In this document: positions 24,425 to 32,227 of the stretch, one piece after another | Position numbering within the stretch: position 1 is the stretch's first letter | Layout: each line of letters begins with the position of its first letter | Origin: Shinella zoogloeoides | GTDB taxonomy: Bacteria > Pseudomonadota > Alphaproteobacteria > Rhizobiales > Rhizobiaceae | Direction of reading: 5' to 3' | Assembly: GCF_003574625.1 (NCBI RefSeq) | Contig: NZ_QNUJ01000004.1 | Span: forward strand, 1 to 64,000 | Length of the DNA stretch: 64,000 nucleotides | The notes under the pieces: generated by a model | The model's database searches: none | What the model saw: the letters and a program-made list of their open reading frames with translations, nothing else | What the model was told of the DNA's origin: nothing | Program-made: the position numbers and the translations under genes

Positions 24425-25639
24425 TCAGGCCGCCGGCTTCCACTTCTGGCCGATGACGTCCATCACCTCGCCGAACCATTTCGCCGAGGTGTCGAAGTGC
24501 TTGCCGCCCTTGATGCGCGGGAACTCGATGGTGCGCAGCTTGCCGCCCTGGCCCTCGTCGTGGCCGGTGACGCCCGAGACCTTGTTGAGCGCGCTTTCGA
24601 CGGCAAGATCGGTCATGCTCTGGATGAGGCGCAGGTCGTCGCGGTTGGCGGGGGCGGAGCGGGCGTAATAGCCCGACTTCTGCACCATGGAGCGCTCGGC
24701 GCCGAGCAGGGCGGCGAACTGCTTGGAGAACCAGTTGCCGACATTGATCGTGTCGATCTTCACATGGCCGAAGGCGTCGCGCTTGACGGTCTCGCCAGCC
24801 GCTTCCCGCTCGGCGACGATGGCGTCGAGGCAGGCGCCTTCCGAGACGAAGAGCGTGACGAAGCCGGTGCGGTCCATGACCGCCCTCAGGCGCTCGGCCT
24901 CGGCCTGGAGGTTGAAGTCCATCTCCGGCAAGTAGAGGCCGTCGATGTTCTTCAGCTGCGTGTTCATCATGAAGCCTTCGACATATTCGTTGCCGCTGGT
25001 CTTCTGGATATAGGCGCGGGCGGTGGCGGCGGTGAGCCAGCCGCAATGGCGGCCCATCACCTCGTGCACCACGAGGGTGCGGGGCGCGGCGCTCTGCTCG
25101 TTGCTGACATGGTCGAAGAAGCCGGCGCCGACTTCGGCCGCCGTCCAGGCGCCGAGCGACTGGCGGATCGGCACGACGTCGTTGTCGACCGTCTTCGGCA
25201 GGCCGACGACGGTGAGGTTGTAGCCGTTGGCGCCGAGATAGGCGGCAAGGTCGGCCGCCGTCGTATTGGTATCGTCGCCGCCGATGGTATGGAGGATGGT
25301 GATGCCGTCCTTGGCGAGGCGCTCGGCGGCGACGCGCAGCGGGTTCTCGCCCTCCTTGACGAGGCCGCGCTTCACGCAGTCGGCGGCGTTCGTCAGCTTC
25401 ACGCGGCTGTTGCCGATGGGCGAGCCGCCGTAGCGATGGAGGAGGGGCGCCTTCTCGCGCATCTCGCGGGTGATCTCGATGCGGTCGGCAAGCAGCAGGC
25501 CCTGGTAGCCCGAGCGGTAGGCGACGAGCTCGATCTCCGGTGCGACGTCGCTGTAGCGCTCGATGAGGCCTCCGACGGCGGACGACAGACAGGGCGCCAG
25601 TCCGCCTGCGGTCAGCATTGCGACTTTCTGCTTGGCCAT
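24425..25639 (-). CDS. pfp: Pyrophosphate-dependent 6-phosphofructokinase
   Basis: A 404-residue phosphofructokinase of the PPi-using type. GGDDT at 120-124 has Asp123 where ATP enzymes have Gly, and PKTVDND at 148-154 has Lys149; both changes mark pyrophosphate as phosphoryl donor. Catalytic Asp152 is present. MGRHCGWL is the fructose-6-phosphate site. The reaction is reversible, so it can serve glycolysis or gluconeogenesis. Rhizobiaceae typically lack the ATP enzyme and use Entner-Doudoroff and pentose phosphate routes. Length and start (GAGGAAAC just before ATG) fit. The next gene is lysE, separated by a hairpin. It is divergent from the DjlA-like gene. Confidence 0.93.
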   Translation of the reverse strand: MAKQKVAMLTAGGLAPCLSSAVGGLIERYSDVAPEIELVAYRSGYQGLLLADRIEITREMREKAPLLHRYGGSPIGNSRVKLTNAADCVKRGLVKEGENPLRVAAERLAKDGITILHTIGGDDTNTTAADLAAYLGANGYNLTVVGLPKTVDNDVVPIRQSLGAWTAAEVGAGFFDHVSNEQSAAPRTLVVHEVMGRHCGWLTAATARAYIQKTSGNEYVEGFMMNTQLKNIDGLYLPEMDFNLQAEAERLRAVMDRTGFVTLFVSEGACLDAIVAEREAAGETVKRDAFGHVKIDTINVGNWFSKQFAALLGAERSMVQKSGYYARSAPANRDDLRLIQSMTDLAVESALNKVSGVTGHDEGQGGKLRTIEFPRIKGGKHFDTSAKWFGEVMDVIGQKWKPAA

Positions 25640-25878
25640 GTTTCCTCCTCGGCTTCAGCTCGTCTCGATGGTGCGGGTTGTCTAGCGCAGAATCCCCGGA
25701 AGGGAAACGGCGCGGCGAACTTATCCGCGTTCTGTGACGGATTGTCTTTTGTGCTCCACAGGCGAAAATCACGGCGCCGGAAAATCGGATGCATCCACTT
25801 ATTGAGGGGCATCAAAATTTTGTCATCCGGGTATTTCCTGCCTTGCTTTCCCTGCAATTGTCTGCTCAAGATCACCTT

Positions 25879-26619
25879 ATGTTCCAGAACTCCCCCAGTT
25901 GCTTCGTCAGTGCCGTATGGGACCGTCTCGTCGGCATCGTCTCCGATGCCGCCAGCAATGTTCTGTCCGGCGTGGTGGAAGCCGTGCGGACGCTCTTCGA
26001 GGGCGATCCGGAGACGCGCAGGCAGGTCGCCTTTTCCGTCGCGATGATCGCGCTTTCGGCCAAGATGGCGAAGGCCGACGGTGTCGTCACGACCGCCGAG
26101 GTCGATGCCTTCAAGGACATCTTCAAGTATCCGGACAACCAGGCGGCCAATGTCGCCCGGCTGTACAACCTCGCGCGGCAGGACGTTTCCGGCTACGAGG
26201 CCTATGCGGAGAAGATGAAGGCGCTGTGCGTCTCCTGCGAGAAGAACTGCCCGATCCTCGAGGATATCGTCGACGGTCTGTTCCATATCGCCAAGGCGGA
26301 CGGGCTGATCCACGAGAACGAGATGGCCTTCCTCTCGCGCGTGGCGGAAATCTTCGGCATGGCCGAGGAGCGCTTCGAGCAGATCACGGCGCGCCACGTC
26401 CATATCAGCGGGCGCGATCCCTACAAGGTGCTCGGCGTCAAGCCCAGCGACGATTTTTCCGAGATCCGCAAGCGTTACCGGGTGCTTGCCTCCGAGAACC
26501 ATCCTGATAGGCTGGTGGCGCGTGGCGTGCCGGCCGAGTTCCATCAGATCGCGAACGACCGCATGGCCGCGCTCAACGCTGCCTATGAGGCGATCGAGAA
26601 GGAACGCTGCGCTGCATGA
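25879..26619 (+). CDS. DjlA-like TerB/J-domain protein
   Basis: A 246-residue protein with a TerB-type helical domain (about 35-165; SVAMIALSAKMAKADGVVT and GLFHIAKADGLIHENE form the acidic repeat) and a C-terminal J domain (about 180-246) with the HPD motif in SENHPDRL. J proteins stimulate DnaK ATPase, so it is a likely DnaK co-chaperone. The N-terminal membrane helix of enterobacterial DjlA is missing, so the location is probably cytoplasmic. The start is uncertain: ATG 25879 is the last in-frame start before the conserved part, but no good ribosome binding site is seen. The amidase gene overlaps its stop by 4 bases. Confidence 0.85.
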   Translation: MFQNSPSCFVSAVWDRLVGIVSDAASNVLSGVVEAVRTLFEGDPETRRQVAFSVAMIALSAKMAKADGVVTTAEVDAFKDIFKYPDNQAANVARLYNLARQDVSGYEAYAEKMKALCVSCEKNCPILEDIVDGLFHIAKADGLIHENEMAFLSRVAEIFGMAEERFEQITARHVHISGRDPYKVLGVKPSDDFSEIRKRYRVLASENHPDRLVARGVPAEFHQIANDRMAALNAAYEAIEKERCAA

Positions 26620-27380
26620 GCGCATTCACATGTGACTATTCCGGCGCCTCCGCCGCGCCGTCGCCGAATTTCGGTGAACGGGCGGGCGGGCGCTCCCCCG
26701 ACATCATCCTCCTGCATTATACCGGCATGGAAACGGCTGAAGGCGCGCTGAAATGGCTTCGCACGCCGGAAAGCGAGGTTTCCTGTCACTACCTCGTTCA
26801 CGAGGACGGCCGCGTCGAGCAGCTCGTGCGGGAGGCGGATCGCGCCTGGCATGCGGGCAAGAGCTTCTGGAAGGGCGAGACCGACATCAACTCGGCCTCC
26901 ATCGGCATCGAGATCGTCAATGCCGGCCATCCCGGCGGGCTGCCGGATTTCCCGGACGCGCAGATCCGGGCGGCCGTCGAACTTTGTCTCGATTGTGGCG
27001 AAAGGTGGGGTATCGCCCCCGAACGGGTGCTGGCGCACAGCGATGTGGCCCCCGTCCGCAAGGTCGATCCGGGTGAAAAATTCCCCTGGGGGCGCCTTCA
27101 TGCCGGAGGCGTCGGGCACTGGGTCGAGCCGACGCCGGTCGCCGGCGGGCGCTTCTTCCAGCGCGGGGATGCGGGCCAGCCCGTCGAGGCACTGCAGACC
27201 ATGCTGTCGCTCTACGGTTACGGCATTGAAATCGATGGGATTTATTCGGAAAAGACGGAGGGCGCCGTGGCCGCTTTCCAGCGTCATTTCCGGCCCGCGC
27301 AGGTCGACGGCATCGCCGATTTCTCGACCATCGATACGCTGCATCGGCTGCTTTCAACACTGCCGCGGCTAGGCGTCTGA
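26616..27380 (+). CDS. N-acetylmuramoyl-L-alanine amidase, AmpD/AmiD type with PG-binding domain
   Basis: A 254-residue Amidase_2 enzyme. The zinc ligands His34 (LLHYTG), His141 and Asp151 (AHSDVAPVRKVDPG), with Lys149 beside them, match AmpD. A PG_binding_1 domain occupies about 180-250. No signal peptide is recognisable, which favours the cytoplasmic AmpD role of trimming anhydro-muropeptides in wall recycling, although the binding domain is more typical of AmiD; the location is therefore open. ATGA overlap with the DjlA-like gene shows translational coupling. Such recycling amidases influence beta-lactamase induction in other bacteria. Confidence 0.92.
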   Translation: MSAFTCDYSGASAAPSPNFGERAGGRSPDIILLHYTGMETAEGALKWLRTPESEVSCHYLVHEDGRVEQLVREADRAWHAGKSFWKGETDINSASIGIEIVNAGHPGGLPDFPDAQIRAAVELCLDCGERWGIAPERVLAHSDVAPVRKVDPGEKFPWGRLHAGGVGHWVEPTPVAGGRFFQRGDAGQPVEALQTMLSLYGYGIEIDGIYSEKTEGAVAAFQRHFRPAQVDGIADFSTIDTLHRLLSTLPRLGV

Positions 27381-27605
27381 CAGCCCATTCTTATATTCGA
27401 ATATTACGGTCTGTAACAGAAGTTTACCGCTTCGCCACATCCTGACCCGATTGGGCATGTTCTTTCCGGCTGCGTTCATTGCAGCGCAGCATGCGGTCAG
27501 GGCCTGACCGCGATCAATGAGGATCGAGACGTTTGCGCAGGGTGCGCGGCTTGGATTGCCGCGGGCCAGGGCTCTGCCTTTGCGCCTTTTGGAGACTGAA
27601 ACTAG

Positions 27606-28256
27606 ATGAGAAGACTACTTGCTGCCATCAGCGCGGCCTGCCTTTGCGTGTCCGTTTTTTCCGCCGGCCTGGCGCATGCCGCTTCCGGCGACCATCGCGG
27701 AGCGCTGGTGAAATCGTCCAAGGCGGAAAAGGCCGAAAGCAAGCAGAAGACCCGGAAGGTGTCGGCCAAGCGTAGCAAGCGCAAGGCGGCGGCCGACAGG
27801 AACGGCGTCGTCGTCGGCCAGTTGAAGACCTTCAAGAGCACCACCGGCTATCCGAAGGCGGAGAACCCGCTGAAGACCGGCGTCCAGGCGGCCAGCTATT
27901 CCAGCCTCATCCAGACCTATGCGAAGACCTATGGCGTGCCGGTCGATCTCGCCCATGCCGTCGTCCGCGTCGAGAGCAACTTCAATCCGCGGGCCCGCGG
28001 CAGCGCCGGCGAAATCGGCCTGATGCAGATCAAGCCGGCGACGGCGCGCATGATGGGCTATCGCGGTAGCGCCAAGGGCCTGTTCGATCCCGAGACCAAC
28101 ATCAAGTTCGGCATGAAGTACCTCGCCATGGCGCATGACCTCGGCGGCGGCACGACCTGCGGCACCATCCTGAAATACAATGCCGGCCATGGTGCCAAGC
28201 GCATGAACCCGGTTTCCAAGCGCTATTGCGGCAAGGTGCTGAGCTATATCGATTGA
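27606..28256 (+). CDS. Secreted SLT-domain lytic transglycosylase
   Basis: A 216-residue periplasmic enzyme. The signal peptide ends at AHA (residue 25), followed by a strongly basic lysine/serine-rich segment (about 35-65) and an SLT domain (about 98-216). Catalytic Glu123 is in VRVESNFNPRA, and EIGLMQIKPATARMMGY follows. The basic segment may bind the anionic wall or membrane. Two cysteines (TTCGT and RYCGK) near the end may form a disulfide. It is similar to the SLT domain of the lipoprotein at 22640. The upstream 225 bases hold no gene but contain the 12-bp palindrome ATATTCGAATAT at 27393. Confidence 0.92.
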   Translation: MRRLLAAISAACLCVSVFSAGLAHAASGDHRGALVKSSKAEKAESKQKTRKVSAKRSKRKAAADRNGVVVGQLKTFKSTTGYPKAENPLKTGVQAASYSSLIQTYAKTYGVPVDLAHAVVRVESNFNPRARGSAGEIGLMQIKPATARMMGYRGSAKGLFDPETNIKFGMKYLAMAHDLGGGTTCGTILKYNAGHGAKRMNPVSKRYCGKVLSYID

Positions 28257-28324
28257 GGCCCGGGCCGCCGGGCTGGAATCGGTGCGCCGCCATGCTATGC
28301 CATCGCTGAAGAACGAGGGTGAGC

Positions 28325-29506
28325 ATGGTTCGGCATTTCGATTTCGTCGTCGTGGGCAGGGGCATGATGGGGGCGGCGGCGGCGCGGCACCTTTCCCGAA
28401 CGGGCGCTTCGGTGGCGCTCGTCGGCCGGGGCGAACCGGCGGACTGGAAGGCGCATGACGGTGTCTTCGCCAGCCATTACGACAGCGGCCGCATCACCCG
28501 CACGATCGACCAGGATCGCGACTGGGCGCTGCTCGCCAACCGCTCCATCGCCCGCTACCGCGAAATCGAGGAAGAGAGCGGCATCGCCTTCTACGGCGAG
28601 ACGGGCTGCCTGATCAGCGGTCATGCGGATGGGGACTTCGTCTCGTCCGTCGCGGCGGTCGCCGCGCGCTACGGCCTCGATGCGCCCCTCTTGGACCGAG
28701 CGGGACTGCGCGCGCATTTTCCATGGTTCTCGCTGCCGGAACGTTCGGCGGGCGTCTTCGAGGCGAAGGGCGCTGGCTATATCGACCCGCGCAAGCTCGT
28801 CACCGCGCAGGTCATCTGCATGGAAAAGGTGGGCGGCGTTTCCATTTCCGACGACGCCGTCTCCGTGACGGAGGAGGGCGGCCATGCATCGGTGGCGCTG
28901 CGGTCGGGCGAAGCCGTCACTGGCGGGCGCGTGCTGGTCGCGACCGGCGGCTTTTCGCGGGCGCCGGGGCTGCTGCCCAGGGTGCCGAAGCTTACCGTCA
29001 AGGCACGGACCGTCGTTCTGGCCCAGCTTTTGCCGCAGCAGGCGGAGGCCTTTGCGGCCATGCCGTCATGGATCGACGAAAGCGCCGATCCGTCCGAGCA
29101 TTTCTACCTGCTGCCGCCCATCGTCTATCCGGACGGGCATGCCTATCTCAAGATCGGCGGCGACCCGACGGATATCGATATCGCCGAGGAGCCGGCGATT
29201 GCCGACTGGTTCCGCGGGGAGGGCAATCCGGCAGCCATCGCCCATCTCAAGCGTCTGCTGGCCCGCTCCATTCCCGATCTCGATCCGGTGCGTCTCGTCT
29301 CCGCGCCCTGCGTCACGACATTCACCGTGCACGGCTATCCCTATGCCGGCTTTGCCGGCGGCGAGCGGATCGCGCTTCTGACCGGCGGCAACGGGGCGGC
29401 GGCCAAGAGTTCGGACGAGATCGGCCGCATCGGCGCGGACCTTCTGATTCGCGGCCGGCTCGACGAGCCGGACTATGCCACCGATTTCGCGGTTCATTTT
29501 CGCTGA
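28325..29506 (+). CDS. FAD-dependent oxidoreductase (DAO / sarcosine-oxidase-like family)
   Basis: A 393-residue flavoprotein of the DAO family. The dinucleotide-binding loop near the N-terminus reads VVVGRGMMGAAAARHL, with Arg inside the usual GxGxxG. GGRVLVATGGFSRA is the second conserved region, and LTGGNGAAAKSSDEIGR the C-terminal FAD-binding stretch. Family members oxidise N-methyl or D-amino acids such as sarcosine or N-methyltryptophan; the substrate here is not known. ATG 28325 is preferred over GTG 28319 because GAGGGTG sits right before it. The gene stands between an SLT gene and rnpB and has no obvious operon partner. Confidence 0.88.
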   Translation: MVRHFDFVVVGRGMMGAAAARHLSRTGASVALVGRGEPADWKAHDGVFASHYDSGRITRTIDQDRDWALLANRSIARYREIEEESGIAFYGETGCLISGHADGDFVSSVAAVAARYGLDAPLLDRAGLRAHFPWFSLPERSAGVFEAKGAGYIDPRKLVTAQVICMEKVGGVSISDDAVSVTEEGGHASVALRSGEAVTGGRVLVATGGFSRAPGLLPRVPKLTVKARTVVLAQLLPQQAEAFAAMPSWIDESADPSEHFYLLPPIVYPDGHAYLKIGGDPTDIDIAEEPAIADWFRGEGNPAAIAHLKRLLARSIPDLDPVRLVSAPCVTTFTVHGYPYAGFAGGERIALLTGGNGAAAKSSDEIGRIGADLLIRGRLDEPDYATDFAVHFR

Positions 29507-29546
29507 GCCTATGGTGTTTCCGCCCGTCATGGGCTAGTCAGCCCCT

Positions 29547-29940
29547 GCCAGTTGGCCGGGCAGCCGCGCCTTGCAAGGGTCGAAAGGCCGCAGGGTGAGG
29601 AAAGTCCGGGCTCCACGGAAACACGGTGCCGGATAACGTCCGGCGGGGGCGACCCCAGGGAAAGTGCCACAGAAAGCAAACCGCCTTCCTCGGAAGGTAA
29701 GGGTGAAAGGGTGGGGTAAGAGCCCACCGCGGCCATGGTGACATGGACGGCAAGGTAAACCCCACCGGGAGCAAAACCGAATAGGGATGACGCGAGCCGC
29801 GCAAGCGGTTCAGCCTGTTTCCGGGCCGGTCATCCGGGTGGGTTGCAAGAGGCCGGGCGCAAGTCCGGTCCCAGATGAATGGCTGCCACGTTCCGGCGAA
29901 AGCCGGAGCCATACAGAACCCGGCTTACAGGCCAACTGGC
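29547..29940 (+). ncRNA. rnpB: RNase P RNA (class A)
   Basis: The 394-base RNA is closed by P1, in which GCCAGTTGGCC at the 5' end pairs with GGCCAACTGGC at the 3' end. Universally conserved pieces follow in order: GAGGAAAGTCCGGGCTCC (J3/4 and P4 5' side), GGTAAGGGTGAAAGGGTGGGGTAAGAGCCCACCG, GGCAAGGTAAACCCCACC, and ACAGAACCCGGCTTACAGGC (P4 3' side). The gene needs no protein frame, and open frames on the opposite strand here are spurious. It encodes the catalytic subunit that matures tRNA 5' ends. It lies between the FAD oxidoreductase gene and the dcw leader. Ends are set by P1 and could differ by a few bases. Confidence 0.97.
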
Positions 29941-30081
29941 AAAATCTCCCTTTCAGGCATGAATTTTTCGATGCCGCCAACGCGCTGGAATCGCGGGCGT
30001 TCGCGCCATGCGTGCGGCGTGCCGGAATGCGCGCCCGCGGCGTTTTTGCGCGTGCAGATTCAAGACGTTGGCGGGTCGTTC

Positions 30082-30096
30082 CTAACCTTTTGTTAA
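30082..30096 (+). promoter_or_regulatory. CtrA-like site, CTAA-N7-TTAA, before mraZ
   Basis: Seven of eight fixed bases of TTAA-N7-TTAA match, about 65 bases upstream of the MraZ boxes. Cell-cycle control of the dcw cluster by CtrA would fit its gene content. The match is not perfect and may be chance. Confidence 0.3.
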
Positions 30097-30149
30097 ACTT
30101 AACGCCTTATAAACATTTGACGGTCTGAACAGCGGGTAAGAGGTCTCTT

Positions 30150-30184
30150 CCCATTGACGCCCATGTGGTCCCATGTTATCCCAG
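30150..30184 (-). promoter_or_regulatory. mraZ: Putative MraZ operator: four boxes at exact 10-bp period
   Basis: CCCAT occurs at 30150, 30160 and 30170 and CCCAG at 30180, each separated by exactly five bases. Read on the minus strand these are (A/C)TGGG boxes. E. coli MraZ binds TGGG boxes with 5-base spacers upstream of its own gene, three in number; here there are four in the opposite orientation. The site lies about 180 bases before mraZ. Confidence 0.7.
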
Positions 30185-30362
30185 AACCATACTGCACGAG
30201 GACGCATGAGCGTCCGATCATCGCAAAGCTTTGAGGCAAACCGGCTGGGGACGGTGCGGCGCGCATGCGTTGCATCAGGGCTGGTTCGTGCGCGTTGTGT
30301 TGTGTTGGTGATGCCGGGGTGGATGCACAGTGCTCCGGCTTTGGAAGCGGCTGTATCGCGTC

Positions 30363-30803
30363 ATGAACCGGTTCCTGTCGAATGCGACAAACAGGATCGA
30401 TGCCAAGGGGAGGGTTTCCGTTCCTTCGGCATTCCGTTCCGTCCTGTCGCAGCGCGACATCCGGGAACTTTACTGCTTCCAGGATTTCATGTTTCCGGCG
30501 ATCAGCGTCGGCGGGCTGGATCTGCTCGATCGTTTCGAGCGCCAGATCGCCAGCGAGGATGCTTTTTCGCCGAGGGCCAACCGGATGTCGCTCCTCATTC
30601 ACGGGGGCGGCGTCTTCATGAAGCTCGATTCGGAGGGGCGCCTGCCGGTCACGGATTTCATCCGGGACTATACGGGCATCACCGCGGAGGTGACCTTTGT
30701 CGGTCGGGCGGATCATTTTCAGCTCTGGGCGCCGCAGACATTTCAAGCCACGCAGGCGGCCGCCCGGGAAGAGTTCAGGACGCGAGGTCCGGGCTCGGGG
30801 TAA
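30363..30803 (+). CDS. mraZ: Transcriptional regulator MraZ
   Basis: A 146-residue protein with two SpoVT/AbrB-like (MraZ) domains, the first starting [19 protein letters not shown] and the second near [18 protein letters not shown]. Both contain the DxxGR-type motif of the fold. MraZ forms a ring-shaped oligomer that binds tandem boxes ahead of its own operon and usually represses it. Length is typical. ATG 30363 gives the family's usual N-terminus; the open frame extends a further 11 codons upstream without a conserved sequence. It is the first gene of the dcw cluster, with rsmH starting 14 bases after its stop. Confidence 0.95.
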   Translation: MNRFLSNATNRIDAKGRVSVPSAFRSVLSQRDIRELYCFQDFMFPAISVGGLDLLDRFERQIASEDAFSPRANRMSLLIHGGGVFMKLDSEGRLPVTDFIRDYTGITAEVTFVGRADHFQLWAPQTFQATQAAAREEFRTRGPGSG

Positions 30804-30817
30804 GACGGAGAATCGGA

Positions 30818-31843
30818 ATGGCGGCGGATCTTGGCGGAGGTTCTTCTGATGCCGATGGCGGATCGGTCCGTCACATTCCGGTTCTTCTCTCCGAGGTCAT
30901 CGAGGCGCTCCAGCCCAAGCCCGGTCAGGTCATCCTCGACGGCACCTTCGGCGCAGGCGGCTATACGTCCGCGATCCTTACCGAGGGCGCGAGTGTCATC
31001 GGCCTCGACCGCGACCCGACGGCCATTGCCGGCGGGCAGGGGCTCGTAGAGGCCTCCGGCGGCCGGCTCACGCTCGTCCATTCGCGCTTTTCCGATCTCG
31101 CGCGCCACGCGCCCGCGGGCGGGCTCGATGGCGTCGTGCTCGATATCGGCGTTTCCTCCATGCAGATCGATGAGGCCGAACGCGGCTTCTCCTTCCAGAA
31201 GAACGGGCCGCTCGACATGCGCATGTCCGCCTCCGGCGTTTCGGCGGCCGACGTGGTGAACCGCGCCAAGGTCTCCGACCTCATCCGCATCTTCGGCTTC
31301 CTCGGCGAGGAGAAGCAGGCCGGCCGCATCGCCCGTGCCATCGAGAAGGCGCGCGAGAAGGAGCCCTTCACCACGACGCGCCAGCTCGCCAACCTCATCG
31401 AGCTGACGACGCCGCGCAAGGCCAAGGACAAGATCCATCCGGCGACGCGCGTCTTCCAGGCGCTGCGCGTCTTCGTCAACGACGAACTGGGCGAGCTTGC
31501 CCGTGCGCTGATCGCCGCCGAGCGCGCCCTCAAGCCGGGCGGCCGGCTCGTCGTCGTCAGCTTCCATTCGCTGGAAGACCGCATCGTCAAGAAATTCTTC
31601 CAGGATCGCTCCGGCAAGGCCGCGGGCTCGCGCCATCTGCCGGAGGTTCACGACAGGGCGGCAACCTTCGCACCAGTCGGGCGCCCTATGGTGGCCGCCA
31701 GCGACGAGGAGAGTGCGGTCAACCCGCGCGCCCGGTCCGCGAAGCTGAGAGCGGGCGAGCGCACCAGCGCCCCCGCCGGGACGGATGACCTGTCCATTTT
31801 CAACCTGCCCAACCTTGCCGGCCTCGAGAAGATGGGAAGCTGA
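30818..31843 (+). CDS. rsmH: 16S rRNA (cytosine-1402-N4)-methyltransferase RsmH
   Basis: A 341-residue SAM methyltransferase, also known as Mra[14 protein letters not shown] is the family N-terminus, [16 protein letters not shown] the SAM-binding motif, [13 protein letters not shown] and [15 protein letters not shown] the conserved central region. It methylates N4 of C1402 in 16S rRNA at the decoding centre. ATG 30818 is chosen since homology begins a few residues later; the same frame is open far upstream but runs over mraZ out of phase and is not coding. FtsL starts at or one codon after its stop. Confidence 0.96.
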   Translation: MAADLGGGSSDADGGSVRHIPVLLSEVIEALQPKPGQVILDGTFGAGGYTSAILTEGASVIGLDRDPTAIAGGQGLVEASGGRLTLVHSRFSDLARHAPAGGLDGVVLDIGVSSMQIDEAERGFSFQKNGPLDMRMSASGVSAADVVNRAKVSDLIRIFGFLGEEKQAGRIARAIEKAREKEPFTTTRQLANLIELTTPRKAKDKIHPATRVFQALRVFVNDELGELARALIAAERALKPGGRLVVVSFHSLEDRIVKKFFQDRSGKAAGSRHLPEVHDRAATFAPVGRPMVAASDEESAVNPRARSAKLRAGERTSAPAGTDDLSIFNLPNLAGLEKMGS

Positions 31844-31846
31844 GTG

Positions 31847-32227
31847 ATGTTCCGTACCCTTGATGTCGTGATGATCGCCGTCATGACCGCTGCAGCCACC
31901 GTCACCTACTCGATCAAGCACCAGGCCGAGAACAAGCTCGAGGAGGTGCGCAAGCTCGATGCCGAGATCAAGCTGGAGGAGGACACGATCGACCTCCTCA
32001 AGGCCGACTGGGCGCTGCTGACGCAGCCCAACCGCCTCAACCGCCTCGTCAAGATCTTCGAAAGCGACCTGAAGCTCGTGCCGACGGAATCGACCCAGCT
32101 CGCCCGGCCGAGCGAGCTGCCGATGCCGACCGCCGAACTGCCGGCGCTGCCGGAAGACAAGGTCGCCAAGGCCAAGAAACCTGCCTCGGGCACGGACGCA
32201 ATCCAAACCGGATCGGTGGCACGCTGA
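31847..32227 (+). CDS. ftsL: Cell division protein FtsL
   Basis: A 126-residue bitopic membrane protein: a short N-terminus, one membrane helix (about 5-22, VVMIAVMTAAATVTY) and a charged coiled coil (about 25-75) rich in Glu and Lys, followed by a proline-rich tail. Position between rsmH and ftsI and this layout identify FtsL, though the sequence is poorly conserved as usual. With FtsB and FtsQ it activates the FtsWI synthase at the septum. GTG 31844 directly before the ATG is an alternative start. Its TGA overlaps the ftsI ATG by one base. Confidence 0.9.
   Translation: MFRTLDVVMIAVMTAAATVTYSIKHQAENKLEEVRKLDAEIKLEEDTIDLLKADWALLTQPNRLNRLVKIFESDLKLVPTESTQLARPSELPMPTAELPALPEDKVAKAKKPASGTDAIQTGSVAR

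Larger units (their letters stand above)
29941..30362 (+). other. Leader region of the dcw cluster
   Basis: No gene is supported in these 422 bases between rnpB and mraZ. They hold a CtrA-like site (30082-30096) and the four-box MraZ operator (30150-30184). A possible -35 element TTGACG lies at 30117, but no good -10 at the right spacing was found. A frame open from here into rsmH is not coding. Confidence 0.6.

Noticed and set aside
24008-26047. A 679-residue plus-strand frame opposite lysE and pfp
   Set aside because: Antisense to two clear genes, with His/Glu/Gly-rich low-complexity sequence.
29527-29912. Minus-strand frames over 29527-29912
   Set aside because: They are antisense to RNase P RNA, whose conserved core and P1 helix are unmistakable.
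30173-30817. An N-terminal extension of rsmH across the mraZ gene
   Set aside because: The frame is out of phase with mraZ, which is well conserved. RsmH homology begins just after ATG 30818.
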